Origin: Piper betle
Lineage: Eukaryota > Streptophyta > Magnoliopsida > Piperales > Piperaceae
NCBI GenBank assembly: GCA_033002965.1
Contig: JAURVB010003444.1
Location: forward strand, 1 to 64,000
DNA: 64,000 nt
Direction: 5' to 3'
Part shown: positions 21,367 to 33,089 of the stretch, in pieces
Layout of the letters: each line of letters starts with the position of its first letter
How positions within the stretch are numbered: position 1 is the first letter of the stretch
The notes under the pieces: model-generated
Told to the model about the DNA's origin: nothing
Database searches by the model: none
The model's input: the letters and a program-made list of their open reading frames with translations, nothing else
Program-made: the position numbers and the translations under genes

Positions 21367-22560
21367 ATGCATTCATGGAGGACTACCGGAGTTTTAGAAT
21401 TAGATGCACTTACTGCTTTATCTGCTCAGGTCAGTGTTTTAACTAATGAAGTTCAAATTCTTAATATACAGAGACAGGTTAAGGCTGTAGAACCAAGGTG
21501 TGAATGGTGTGGACAAGGACATTTTACAGGTCAATGTACAACAGATCAAGTTAATTACGTAGGCAACTTTAATTGGAACAACAATCCCTATTCCAACACC
21601 TACAATGCGGGCTGGTGCAATAACCCCAATTTTTCATGGAATAATTCTTCACAACCGGCTGCTGTTCCCACTAATCCACCACCACCATCACAGCATTATC
21701 AACCTCCTTCACTTTCTTTTCAGCAACAACCACAACAACCGGATTTGATCCAAATGTTCAATTCCATGCAACAAACCATGCAACAGACTATGCAACAATT
21801 TATGCAGAATCAGCAACAACAACAACAACAGTTTATGCAACAAGTTATGGTGCAATTAAACAAGGAACCTAGTGAGCGACCCAAGGGTGTACTTCCTAGC
21901 CAACCAGAACAACCAAGGAATGATGGTCAAGAGCATTGCAAAGCTATAACAACCCAGAGTGGTATTACTTTACAGGAACCAGTTCAGCCCAATGAAGTTA
22001 AGGAAAAAGATGAAAAACCAAATAACGAAAATGAACTCAATACATTGGTTAGCTTACTCGGATGCAAAGGGGATCAGTTTAGTAATTCATTACATAAATC
22101 CATAAATTCTCTTTGTGAAGAAGATATTGATGTGGATGAGATGGTTAAAGTATTAGATTCACAACCAATTTTGCCTCAACGATTCAAAGTTATGGAAACC
22201 TCAGATCTACCATTCCACAAATTGCTGCCATCAATTGAAGTACCACCTATTTTGGAGCTAAAGCAACTTCCAAAACATCTCAGGTATATTTTCTTAGGGC
22301 TTGATGACACTCTTCCTATTATTATATCTTCAGAGCTAACTATATTGCAGAAAGAGAAGCTGATTAGAATACTAAAAGATCACAAGTCAGCTATTGCTTG
22401 GACTATAGCAGACAAACATGGCATCTGGTGTGGTTGCTGGTCATTTTCTCCTGGACAGAAGTTTTTTCCACATGGTGCAATTGAAATTAAGACTGAACAA
22501 AGGGATCGATCATTTAAAGTCAATAAAGCATGGGTCAAGTGCAAATTCAGTTATTCATGA
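21367..22560 (+). CDS. Gag/pol remnant ORF of the Athila-like element (397 aa)
   Basis: The frame is open from 21214, but the first in-frame ATG is at 21367, giving 397 residues. Upstream codons still read ERTLR and AAGRRAQEAIEEE, so the native gag start is lost and the capsid domain has been cut out between these two pieces. In order the protein shows LDALTALSAQV, a zinc knuckle CEWCGQGHFTGQC (residues 45-57), the gypsy-typical NNPYSNTYNAGW, a Gln/Met-rich stretch (about 125-170), KAITTQSG, and the pre-RT segment with LPKHLRYIFLG and AIAWTIAD. It then passes directly into PHGAIEIK and RSFKVN, the extreme end of integrase/pol. RT, RNase H and integrase core are therefore removed by one in-frame deletion near 22430. 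It could bind RNA, but has no enzyme activity. Confidence 0.8.
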   Translation: MHSWRTTGVLELDALTALSAQVSVLTNEVQILNIQRQVKAVEPRCEWCGQGHFTGQCTTDQVNYVGNFNWNNNPYSNTYNAGWCNNPNFSWNNSSQPAAVPTNPPPPSQHYQPPSLSFQQQPQQPDLIQMFNSMQQTMQQTMQQFMQNQQQQQQQFMQQVMVQLNKEPSERPKGVLPSQPEQPRNDGQEHCKAITTQSGITLQEPVQPNEVKEKDEKPNNENELNTLVSLLGCKGDQFSNSLHKSINSLCEEDIDVDEMVKVLDSQPILPQRFKVMETSDLPFHKLLPSIEVPPILELKQLPKHLRYIFLGLDDTLPIIISSELTILQKEKLIRILKDHKSAIAWTIADKHGIWCGCWSFSPGQKFFPHGAIEIKTEQRDRSFKVNKAWVKCKFSYS

Positions 22561-24002
22561 TAATCATCCACCGACTAATTGATATGAGGGAGTTCTCTTT
22601 CACTTCTTTTTCTTTATTTTTATTTTTGAGGACAATGTTTAGTTTAAGTTTGGGGGTGATGCCTTAATTTTATGCATATTGTTCATGCTTGACTCATGTT
22701 TAGATTTAGATATACATATATATATATAGTGTAGTTTAGTATAAAAATTTTATTATGCAATAGTATTTTAGTCTCTTGGTTCAATGATAGATACATGTGA
22801 ATTAGTCTTACCTTTCTTGGGAAAACTTGATTAATTGATATGAGGGATGAACTGAGTAAAAGATTGCAGTCGAGAGTTGGTTCTCTACCTTATAATATTT
22901 TCACAATCCTTTGGTTTAGATGATTTCAATGAATGTTTTGCAATAAGGATTGTACATGATGGTCATGACTTTTAGAATTTGCCCTAGCGACTTTCGAGGC
23001 GAAATATTTGGTTTGCCATGTTGATGGAAAATGATATAGGCATTTCTTTTTGATGAGTCTGGGCCTTTCTTCAAGCCTACCTAATATAAATTATCCTTTG
23101 TACACAATTTCATGGCCTTTATTATACATATTTGTTTGATTACCCTTATTTTAGCCTTGGCCTTTTTATTGAAAATATATCTTGCTGCTTGAGTCCTAGC
23201 ACCCTAGTATTTTGAAATCGTTCTAAATTCTAACAGGGATGAAACTTTGAGTAGTATAGAGGGAAGGCATTGCGTGTTATAGAGTGGTGATTGAATAGAT
23301 TGTGTGGATTTTATTGGTACTTTGCTTTGTAAAAAAAAAAAAAGAAAAGAAAAAAAAAGAAGAAAAGAAAAAGATGAGGCAATGATCCTCCACCAGTAAA
23401 CACAAGATGAAGCAATAGTCTTCCACTGGTTTGAAATAAAAGAAAAAAAGAAAAAGTAGTAGGTAGTCAATGGAAAATCAAAGCAAAGTTAATTCTTATA
23501 TTGGGTCAAGTCGATACTACATTTAAGGAAGTTTGTGTCATATTGATACGGTGTTTGGGGATTTGCTAATCATGTATGTTAGGATTTAGAAAGGATTTTT
23601 AATTCTAGGGTGCATATTAGCCTCTGATTTTTCTATCTTGTCTATTCTATTTTTGGTCCCTAGCCCCTGGCCCCGTTACAACCTATAAAGACCTATTGAT
23701 TCCATTAATTTGGCATTGCCTACATTAGTGGAGATGGGAGCGAAAGGTGAACATATTTAAGCATGTGCTTGATTGTATTCTCTTGGTTGTAGATGAGAAT
23801 GATAAGCCAATGGACTATCACACACACACAGAGAGCTTTCTTTTGGATGTGATTGATGAAAGGGAATTTCTGATTTGATTGACATCTTGTTGACTCTTGA
23901 GGGTTTGATTGAGAATCATATGAGAACATAATGGGGACTAAGTATTTTTGTGTAGTAAAATTTTCTTTGTTATGATATTTTGCTCGGGACGTGCAAAAGT
24001 TT
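22561..24002 (+). other. Non-coding 3' internal region of the Athila-like element
   Basis: No gene. An extra copy of the polypurine phrase TTTAAGTTTGGGGGTGATGC lies at about 22645-22664. There is an A-rich run at 23329-23372 and a short (CA)n at 23820-23830. In full-length relatives this space holds an env-like or untranslated region. I see no envelope frame here. Confidence 0.7.
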
Positions 24003-24015
24003 AAGTTTGGGGGTG
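24003..24015 (+). promoter_or_regulatory. Polypurine tract of the Athila-like element
   Basis: AAGTTTGGGGGTG immediately precedes the 3' LTR start TGTTAAGTG, the place where plus-strand DNA synthesis is primed. Confidence 0.85.
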
Positions 24016-25169
24016 TGTTAAGTGTTTAAAATATATAATATTTACCCATGTTTTTAATATGATTTTGTACTTCCCGGGTATAAACATTATTAATTAAGTA
24101 ATATTTTACTTTATTATTTTAGTTAATTAATATTTTATTATATATGCTTAACTTTGATGTTTTAATGCAGAAAAAGATGAATAAATTAAGCTTTGGATTT
24201 GATTGGTCATGACACTTGGCGCCACCCAATGGCTACAATGTATGGTGTTCAATGGAGTCGAACAGTTGGAAACTTAAAGGGACATTATAATTAATTAGAT
24301 TACGTCGATTTGTGAACACCCTCTTCGAATTCTTGTATCTCCACTTCTATATAAAGGGGTGGTCATTTGTTGTTGATCATATCTCATCTCTTGGCTTCAG
24401 ATTGTAGTAGAAGTAGTAGTTTTAGTTTTTGTAATTTCTTTCTCTTTCGTAATAAAAATTAGTTTCTTTTTTATATTATTTTCTATTTTTATTATGGAGT
24501 AGGCTTTTATTTCGTTCTAGAGAAGAATGGAACTTAACATGATTTAATTGAATTCATTTCAAGCTCTTACTCTTTTATTCAATCGGATCGTTTGAATTAT
24601 CATGTTCTAAATGCTAAGAATAGATTGATCACCTATTCCTTAGATCATGAGGTTTAATTAGATTTCGGGAGAAATTAATTAGATTAGTCATTGATAATTC
24701 ATCATACGACGAGTCTTTTGACTTGTTTGTCGTTGTGGTCGGGAGATACACAACACCGTATGCGGTTGTAAGGCAATTCTTAATGCGTTATTTTGTTGAT
24801 TAATCAATTATCACCGGGAGGTAGAAATTGAGGCAAAATAATAGAAGCATGAAGGAGCGGGAGCCACCATGTCATATAATTATCCTAGATCGACAATCCG
24901 AGGGAATAAAAGATAAGAGTAAGATTTGATGAAGATTAAATTCATGTTAAGGGAAATTCGACTCTAGAACGAGTTTTATAATTTTAACGTTCTCTTTTTA
25001 TTTAAAGTATCAATTCCGTTAAGTTAATTATTTCTGTTTTGTTCTTAATTTTATTTTCTTTAATTAATTATAAGGAAATTCATCTCCCTGTGGGACGATA
25101 CTCGAATTTATCATTATATTACTTGTTTCGACCGTGTATACTTGCATGTCTATTAAAATTATTCGAACA
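24016..25169 (+). repeat. 3' LTR of the Athila-like element
   Basis: 1154 bp, TGTTAAGTG...TTCGAACA. Differences from the 5' LTR cluster in the last 250 bp (around 24924-25169). Followed by the target repeat TGCTC. Confidence 0.95.
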
Positions 25170-26200
25170 TGCTCCTATTGTTGCTTCGGAGGCTGATGAC
25201 ACTCCCTCTGCTCATGTCCCGTCCTTCTGTAGTTGTAACACCTATGGGGCTCCCTGCGTTTCCCTGAATGTATCTTGTTGTAAATTTGACATTGTCTCAA
25301 CGGGATATCCTCAAACTTCTTTTTAAGGTTTCCCTCTATGTTAACTCGGTAGCTCTGCTACTGGTGTCCTGCTGGCCTATTTTGGCTACTAACAGGTTGG
25401 CATTTTTGTGCTTTGAAGTAACCTTTCCTTGCTTCTATGCACGGTCATACTCGAACACCAACTCCTGAGTAGTGGCTGAGTCGATCACCTCAAACTGTAA
25501 AACGCTCCAGCTATAAGAATTTCTTGGCATATTCCCGGACTGAATCCTCCCCTTGAACTAGGTTGGCAAACTCCAGTGCTTTCTTCTAGACAACGGGCTC
25601 TAGAAAATATTGTCCATTGAAAGCTACCACAAATTCCACCCACATGATGGAAGAAATCTCACGTCAATGGAATGTGGTTTTTCTATGGATTTCCACCTGT
25701 AAGATGCTTCTTCTTGAAGCATGCATGTTGCCAACCTCACTTGATGGCAGTGGGGCATAGATAGAGCCCTAAAAGCATTTTCAGTAATGTCTATCCAGCT
25801 CTCCACCTTCATTGGATCAGTCCCTCCAACAAATACTTCAGCTCCATTCTTCTTAAACTTTTCCACAGTGTAACGGTCACTATCGTCAACAACTAGTGGC
25901 AACACCTGTCGGATTACCGGTGACACTGGGTTTGGAAGCTCCCCTAGTTCATCTAAGTCCGCTAACCCTGCCCGTCCCTTGGGCACTCCCCTGACCACCA
26001 TCTAGGGTGATGTTGGGACCCACTGCTGAGTTTGAGGCTCCATTCCCTACTACCACTCCTGGTAACCGCTGAACAATATTTTGAACCACAAAATTTGTAT
26101 TTGCTATAGCCTGCACCAGTACTTGTATCGCTGTCAGGATCTGGGCCATTACATTCTCTGTGTTTGAATTTGACTGAGTAGATCATCTTGACCATCTACG
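25170..26200 (-). pseudogene. Chromovirus gag relic
   Basis: Reading leftwards from 26200: TAIQVLVQAIAN, then DRYTVEKFKKNGAEVF.GGTDPMKVESWIDITENAFRAL and CHQVRLATCMLQEEASYRWKS (capsid domain, 25624-26001). A poorly kept stretch follows, then a zinc-knuckle region CYNYRRTGHEQREC near 25200 (the second Cys is Tyr). Frames are broken by several shifts. Gag would form the virus-like particle. The plus-strand relic at 37950 has the same capsid motif, so both belong to one family. Continued on the far side of the Athila-like insertion at 19912. Confidence 0.85.
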
Positions 26201-26390
26201 TGTGCCTGCCATCTAAAACGTCGAAATTTTTCTCGTTGTGGCTCATTAATATGCTTATTTTTTTCAATGATGACTTAGGTTTATTAGTGAATAAATTCGT
26301 TAAATAATAACATAAAACATTGGGAAATATAAATATTGGAGTTTTTAATAGGGTACTTGAGTCATAAAGTGTGAGCTAGTGGGAAACTAG

Positions 26391-26402
26391 GCTCTGATAC
26401 CA
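26391..26402 (-). promoter_or_regulatory. Primer binding site of the minus chromovirus
   Basis: GCTCTGATACCA on the plus strand is TGGTATCAGAGC on the minus strand, two bases from the LTR end TGTAACGACCC at 26405. Initiator tRNA-Met type, as in the short elements. Confidence 0.85.
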
Positions 26403-26404
26403 CC

Positions 26405-29263
26405 TGTAACGACCCGCCCTAACCGGCCGGGGGTTACTCAAAAATATAAATGATGTAAAATAATAGTCAAGAACATGAATCGCAACATGGCAAATAATTC
26501 TAGAAATTTATTAATCATAAAAATAAATCATGTTCTATTAGTATGTGACAATACATAAGATAAATTAACTACATGGGCAGAAAGTCCCACACCCTCCGGC
26601 CGTTTCTCGTAGCCACATTTATAACACAAGAGAATAAAAGGAAGTCCAATTTATAACCAATTCACCAAAAGAACTACCAACCACACTTTTAATCTTCAGT
26701 CCGAAGTTGCTCACCTGTGGAGGCAATTCCACGTTAGTGATAAAACCACTTAGCCGCATAATTAAATGAAGTGATAATCCCTATTATCATGTATTGAGAC
26801 TTTTAGTAGTTATGAGACTTTTAGTAGTTATGAGCCTATGTCGAGCTCTAATTATGTCGGGAGGGGTGGCCACCCCATCCAGATACAATCGCATGCATGC
26901 GCACACATGCTACGTGGCCCACGGCCTATAGTTACCGATATTTACCATTGACTCACCCTCTCGATATCACAAGTGCTTAATGAGTCATCTTGCACCACTA
27001 TGCCTTGTCACCTCTTTTAGCATGGGGTAGGTATTTTATCTTTCAAGTAATTTAAAAGTGTGGCCTCATGTCAGACTGAGTTAAATCCTTGACCTCGGTT
27101 GCACTCGGTGCATGGTGGTCAAATCTGGGCTCAAGCCAACCAGGGCCGCCAAAAAAGGAAAATACAACATTTCAAATAATTATATGGACCTGGATAGTTC
27201 GCAAGTGAACTCACAACTATGACCGACAATCCTAATCTGAACGAGAAAATAAAATTATACATAAGTATAATTTTATTCGAGTAGAAATGCATGCAACTAA
27301 ATGACTTAAATATATTCTTATTAAAACTCGACAACATAAAGCATACAACATTCAAACAATATTAAACATTAAATTCTCAACATTTACAACAAGTCTAGTG
27401 AGATAATTAATCATTCATGTGACGTAATCATTTAAGTCATACTTTACATTTTAAATTAATTATTTAAATCAGAATTAACACTTAACTAATGATAAATTTT
27501 TTATTAACTTACAAACAAGTATTTAATTACTATTATTAGTATATTTTCCTTTGAGACGGTAATTACTTAACCAACGATCTTGACAATTAGGTTTACAATT
27601 TTAATCTTTAACCACTATCATTAATCGCAATTTAGTGAGTACTAGATACTTAATTCATTAAATAAAAGCTTGGGTATACCTACAATAATTTATTAACTTT
27701 TATTAATTCTGAATATTTATCTGGCAATTAATTAAGTTGTTCTATTAAATTATTTAAAATGATTTGTATTATCCTAATTCAAGGATACTACTAATAAAAT
27801 TATTTTAAATTATTCAATTAAATAAAGGTTCAAACTTTGTTTATTTTCCTTATGATTTTTAGGTTTAACGCTTGTGATTTTTATACAATTATAGTTTAAT
27901 AACCCATATTATTACCTTAATCATATTTGAAATTGCTTTAATAATAATTCTGTCATAGTTGGTGTGTTATTTTCACCATTACATAACATTAATAACCTAA
28001 ATATTAAAGACACCTCCTTTGTTACTTTAATCAATTATAAACAGCTATATCTATAGATTAAGAAGAAATTCATAAATTTGTTGACCACAAAAATTAATCT
28101 ACAATACAGATCACAATTTAACAACAATCATAAATTAACAGTAACACGAATGAGTACTAACTTTAATTAATTACATTAGCAAATAGTAATGAATTGATAA
28201 TAGCAGCGATCAATAATATCATTACCACCGAACGATAATCAGTTCATCGAAACTCCTTACTATAACAATCTACTACTCCTTTATAACTCATGCAATACCA
28301 CCCAACACTTCCTCCTTTCATTCCAGGTTGATGCACATAAGCAATCAATGTTAAAGTAACCCAACAAAGCGTCAACAACTAAACAAAAAGAACGCCATGT
28401 AAGCATGCACGACGTCTGAAATGCAATGCCCAACCTTGACAAACCACCCAGAAACCACACCCAAGAATGACACTATCAATAACTTGGCTACTTATGGACG
28501 ATTACCTGTGGACTGTAATTGAGGCCAACTTAAAGAAAACACAGCCAGGACATGTATCATACCCACACATCATGAACAATCCATTACACCCAACCTACTC
28601 TTCAACATGCATGAAAGGGGAAAGAATAAAAAGGAAGAAGGTAAGGAGGAGGGATCTATACTGAGCAGCAACAAAAGCAAGAGGGGAGGACGAGGCAGAT
28701 GGCGTCTATGAGGGAGAGGAAAAGAAGTGAAGAAGAAGAGGTAAAACCCTCATTCATACCCTTGACGCAAACAGCAGCCATCCTATTACCCATATTATGA
28801 ATGAATGGAAGGAAAGAGGGTTACTAAAGATGGCATGACCGTGCGGAAACCGTGGTAGGGAACAAGGTCGTGAACTGCCCAAAACCAGAATTCCTCCACA
28901 TGACGATCCCAAAACCTACTACCCCCACAACCTACAAGACCAAGCGCTGATCGTCGACAAAGAAAACAAAGATATCCATGAAAGAGATGCAAAACAGAAT
29001 AAAAATAAAAGAATCAGAAGTAGGAAGAAAGAACCGGAGTGGGGAGGAGGATGAAGAAGTTGACGATGATGATGAAGAGAAGAAGTAGCGACAGCTAGGG
29101 TATGGGAAAACACCCCAACACAAGAATTTAACCGGCTAGATACCCTACCTAACTCCCTTAAAATCTCCCGTTGTAACTAAAAAGATAATAATAATAATTC
29201 TCCAATGTTCTATCCTTCCTACACTGAGTCAAAGATTTTTAAACAATATAATTTTTTTTTTTA
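26405..29263 (-). mobile_element. 5' LTR of the minus-strand chromovirus
   Basis: In plus coordinates it opens TGTAACGACCCGCC, the reverse of GGGCGGGTCGTTACA. Its first about 850 bp (26700-27180) match the R/U5 region of the short elements in order: the GCAATTCCACGTTAGTGATAA, GGTGGCCACCC and GACTCACCCTCTCG blocks and GGTTGCACTCGGTGCATGG. The rest (27250-28600) is AT-rich, with a mixed purine-rich block at 28620-29090 holding only short frames. The outer edge is estimated at the TTTTTTTTTTACA near 29263. Confidence 0.65.
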
Positions 29264-30247
29264 CAATCTTTATAGGATAATAGGAACAAGATGTCATCTT
29301 TAATTCATGACCACCAGTACATGTAGGTCCATCATCTAATAAGCCGCTGGTTGTTCAGTAGCCTCACTACCACCACAATCACATGAGAATCTAATGACGG
29401 GTGTATCACGGGCGATTACTATTCTCAATTATTTCAATTTCTTTTCATCTACCTAAGCAAGGGGGTTAATGACCCGAAAAAATGGTGAGAATACTATATT
29501 TTTGTTACCCTTGTAGTTGGAGATGGGTCTATTTCTCAATAAAGAATATAACTAACTTTGTGTGGCAAGTTGAAAAATAATAATAATAAAATAAATAATT
29601 GGAAAATAAATTTATTTATTTATTTTTTAAAAAAATTAAAAAATTAAAAATTTATGTGATGGAATCTAGATTGAGGAGATTAGTGGCTGAGTATCCAGCC
29701 ATGTTTGTTAGTTTGGAGAGGCTTGTGGTTGTCGAGAAGATATGGGTCGATAGATTCTTCGAAGAGTTGATTTACCCTATACGATAGTGACTAGCCTCCG
29801 TGAGATAGTAGACCATATAAATAGTAGCTTATGCAACTTTTAGGGATAAAAGAATTTATGAAAATATAAGAAAGAATAGTAAGCGAGTTAATAAAAATAC
29901 ACTAGTAAATGAAATCTTATTGCAAATTTCATATGATTGAATTTATGTACTTTTCAGAGTGAGTTGAATGTACAAAAATGGCTGATTATTGATTGCTCTC
30001 TATTCTATTTTTCTGGTGGTCATGCACGGTGTGTAAGGTGTCTTTAATGGGTGGAGTTCTAGTAGAAAGAGATCCTTGCACCAAGTTAAATTATTTTGGG
30101 ATCAACAGTGCGCGTCTCGAGTGGCTTCTAGTTGTGTGTTTTTGGTTATTTATACCCACCCATAGTGATGTATCCGGTGACTTGTTAAATGCTAGTTCTT
30201 TTGCCTCAATGTTGGGACGTATGTAGTTATCAATTTAACTAATAGAT
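29264..30247. other. Element-derived or unassigned AT-rich sequence
   Basis: The first 40 bp repeat the phrase seen at 9280-9320 (GGATAATAGGAACAAGATG). The rest has no recognised domain. Short frames around 29656-29787 read YPAMFVSLERLVVVEKIW, which I could not assign. Confidence 0.35.
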
Positions 30248-30650
30248 TGTTCGGTCTATCTCAGATCGGTCGTAAAAGGTGTTGGTAACTTATATATAGG
30301 CTAATGGGAAAGCCTTATTCCCTTAACTAGCTTTCGGATTAAGAAAAGTTGTGACACCTATTGTAAGTCTATTTTAGGGGCCTAAATGGGCCTAACAGTG
30401 ATACTAGAGCCAAGTGGGATTTGATGTTGGCCTATGCCACGGTTTACCAAGTGGGTGCCAGATGATGTTGATTTTGGGATTACCCAATGTATGAAGGGGA
30501 GTTGTTGGGTTTATCTCATATCCGTCATAGAGGGTGTTAGTAACTTATATATAAGCTAATGAAAATATCTTATTCTCTGAATTAACTTTTGGATTAAGAA
30601 AAGTTTGTGACACCTATTATAAGTCCCTTTTGAGTACTTAAAGGTACCGT
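30248..30650 (+). mobile_element. TRIM-like miniature LTR element
   Basis: Two diverged direct repeats of about 150 bp (30248-30397, TGTTCGGTC...GCCTAACA, and 30503 to about 30650, TGTTGGGTT...) flank about 105 bp. Right after the first repeat is TGATACTAGAGCC (30399-30411), a variant of the initiator tRNA-Met primer site. Right before the second is a purine run AAGGGGAG (30494-30501). With no coding sequence and a total near 400 bp, this is the structure of a terminal-repeat retrotransposon in miniature. The right end is diverged and no target repeat was found. Confidence 0.65.
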
Positions 30651-31740
30651 TGAATAAAGATCGAGAAGGGCATTTACTTGTTGCTTAAGTTCTGTAAATA
30701 GCAATTTAAGTGTAGTGGATGTCATCATTGGAATATGGGTGGCTTATGGTAAATTGAAGTGTTCGTGTACCAGGGGATCATGTACATGATAAAAGGATAA
30801 ACTCAGGGGCTTGTAGCGAATATATACAGTATTACATGCACACGATAAAATTAATTAGGTGTACGAGAGTAATTGGTTAAATGTGAGTTGCTACCTGTTG
30901 CATAATTATGGATTGGTGATTGGGCTTGAAAGATGCATTGCATGATTTGATTGAGTTCCTCATGCAACGATGATACGTACAAATAGGTGCTTTCATTTAT
31001 TTTATTTTTTTGTGTGGAGAATGGCTTGCTTAATAATACGTATTAATTTACTCCATGATCTTCACGTGTTGCCCGTATCTATATATTTTAATCCAATATA
31101 GTTTTTTGGTTATTAAGTGAGTTAATTTAATTATTGGCCACTCCTTCCATTATGTTTACTTTATGAGTAAGAGCATATACATTGGAATGGTTTTACTGTT
31201 AATAAAATTCACCATGGTTGAATATTAAAATTTGGAATTTTAGAGAGCGTTGATAGGAATTCCTATTTAATTAGAAGCATGACAATAATGATAATTTGCT
31301 TCCATGACAACTTAAGCACTTTTTTTCTTTTTCTTTCATGTATGTTCATGTATCGAAATGTGGAGTATAATTTTAATTATCATCATAATCAGAATAATTT
31401 TTATAGGAACAAAAATTGTAATTTGAGGGTTGGATCGATAAATAAATTATTTCTCAAGGCACTAATTTACTTACGTTAGGATCCGTGTTAAACATGTAAT
31501 TAATTTTTTAGCCATTTTAATGCGTAACAAGTTAGTATGGATTGGCATGTGAAGATTTAATTAACTAATTAGCTAATTGTTGTGAAATGTAATTTTCTAA
31601 TGTATTCATTATTTTATAATGTATCATGAACCACATATTGCATGCCCTAAATTTAGGATTGTACTTAGTATATTGTTTAATTGTTTCATCAAGATTAGGT
31701 TTGTTGTGGTGTTCACTTCTTTCGTCAACTTTCGAGGTTC
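30651..31740. other. AT-rich sequence, probably U3 of the plus chromovirus LTR
   Basis: No gene recognised. Its position directly upstream of R/U5-like sequence at 31741 suggests it is LTR U3, but I could not align it with the minus LTR. Confidence 0.3.
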
Positions 31741-31944
31741 TATAATAACTTAAAATCTTATATATTCGTATTTTGGCTGCCCTGGTCGGCGTGAATCTAA
31801 GTTGACCACCATGTGCCGAACATAACCGAGGTCAATAATTTGACTTAGTCTGACAAGGGGCTGCACATTAAATTTTTTTCCTTTAATTTTTTTATGAAAG
31901 ATGAAATACCTGCCCCCAAAGTAAAAGGGGCGACAGAACGTAAT
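31741..31944 (+). mobile_element. Plus chromovirus LTR, part 1 (before solo-LTR insertion)
   Basis: Family landmarks: TTTTGGCTGCCCTGGTCGG, CCACCATGTGCCGAACATAA, CTGCCCCCAAAGTAAAAGGG, ending GCGACAGAACGTAAT. The next part resumes at 34967 with GGCACAAGGTGACTAATTAT, restoring the order seen uninterrupted in other copies (for example 13105-13160). Confidence 0.75.
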
Positions 31945-32819
31945 TGTAACACCTCATTTCGGTTCACCAGTGAACTAATCCGGATATGTCACTGGCGACC
32001 AAACCATTCGCTAATCTAATAGATTTGGTTAAGTCGACCCGGATCTACCCTCAGTGTCTTAAAATAGTAGTGCAAGTATGGAATGCATGTTTGGGATGTT
32101 TAGGTTCAACGTGGCCCTACATGCAGGCCATGATATGCTATCATGCACAAACAAAACAACCGTGAAAACAAGTTTGAAAATAAATAATATTTTTAAAACA
32201 AAATGGACAGAGTATCCCCTAAAACTATAATAGGGGGCCAACCTGTCCACGACAACGATAAATATTCATATCAATATAATTCCAAAGCATGACATAATCA
32301 TTTCCATTCTAGTGTTTTTCATTTTCTGCCTCATTCGAGTCGAGTCTAAACTCCAAGGCTCCTCTTCACTTTCGTTATAATTTCGTTTCACAGGCAAAGC
32401 GGTCATAGCATTTCATAGAATAATCCTAAAAAAACTCATCATTCACACAGCTTAGAAATCATCATTACCATCCATTATGTTCGGTAGGTACATGTGTGCA
32501 ACGGCTTTATGACTCCTCTGTGGTCCTGACAGCGCTCAGTCCTCTAGATTCTCACCTATATAAATAATAGAAAATCGTAAGTAACAGTGTTGCTAGTCAA
32601 GAAATAGCTAGTAACAATATGACCTAGGAGAGCTGACTCTCCTATTAAAGTAAAACATTCATAACTTCCTATAGAACTCTCATAAGGGCACCAATTAGGA
32701 GGCGTCGAACTCAACTCGACAACATCCCCTTTCTATTTCATTCTCATGACTTGGCATTTTCATCTATCCCTTGCACGGCAAACGCATTCTTTTCTCTTTC
32801 GCCTTTTACATCCTATGTA

Positions 32820-33089
32820 TTACTCTTGGCCCTGAGTACAAAGGCCGAGTACTCTCAGGCATACGCCTTCAATACTCATTGAAACCACAAGTCTATACAT
32901 GCGGTGCATAGCAATACCCGTAAACCTCCACACTTCTCCTGGTTTGAGGAACTCAAAGGTAGAATTATTAGGATCCCGCACACCAATCCAGAGCTCGTTA
33001 TCGACTGGCACATACACTCTTGCGTAGCATGATTGTCGGTATTTTCGTGTTCGATTAGCATGTGCCAGCTCACGTAGCATGATTGTCAA
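32820..33089 (-). other. Antisense 89-codon frame inside the solo LTR
   Basis: Minus to the LTR. It carries DPNNSTFEFLK, which is matched by DPDNSTFEYLK in a plus-strand frame of the minus-orientation LTR at 44971-45162, in the same antisense sense. Downstream the match continues in the neighbouring frame (EKCGGLRVLLCTACIDLWFQ against EKYGGLRILQCNICLDLWFQ), so a one-base indel separates the copies. Several differences fall at third codon positions. It starts on a non-ATG codon. Whether it is translated is unknown. Confidence 0.35.

Larger units (their letters stand above)
19913..25169 (+). mobile_element. Complete non-autonomous Athila-like LTR retrotransposon
   Basis: Two direct LTRs (19913-21069 and 24016-25169), a perfect tRNA-Asp primer site, a polypurine tract and an exact 5-bp target duplication TGCTC (19908-19912 and 25170-25174) define a complete 5257-bp insertion. 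By eye the LTRs differ at roughly 15-20 positions plus small indels, most of them in the last 250 bp, so it is young compared with its host. Internally only one frame survives (21367-22560). Capsid and RT/RNase H/integrase core are missing, so it would depend on a relative for movement. It splits a minus-strand chromovirus between the gag zinc knuckle and protease. Confidence 0.95.

Noticed and set aside
22561..24015. Envelope-like gene of the Athila-type element
   Set aside because: No open frame of useful length, no membrane-type pattern; region is non-coding here.
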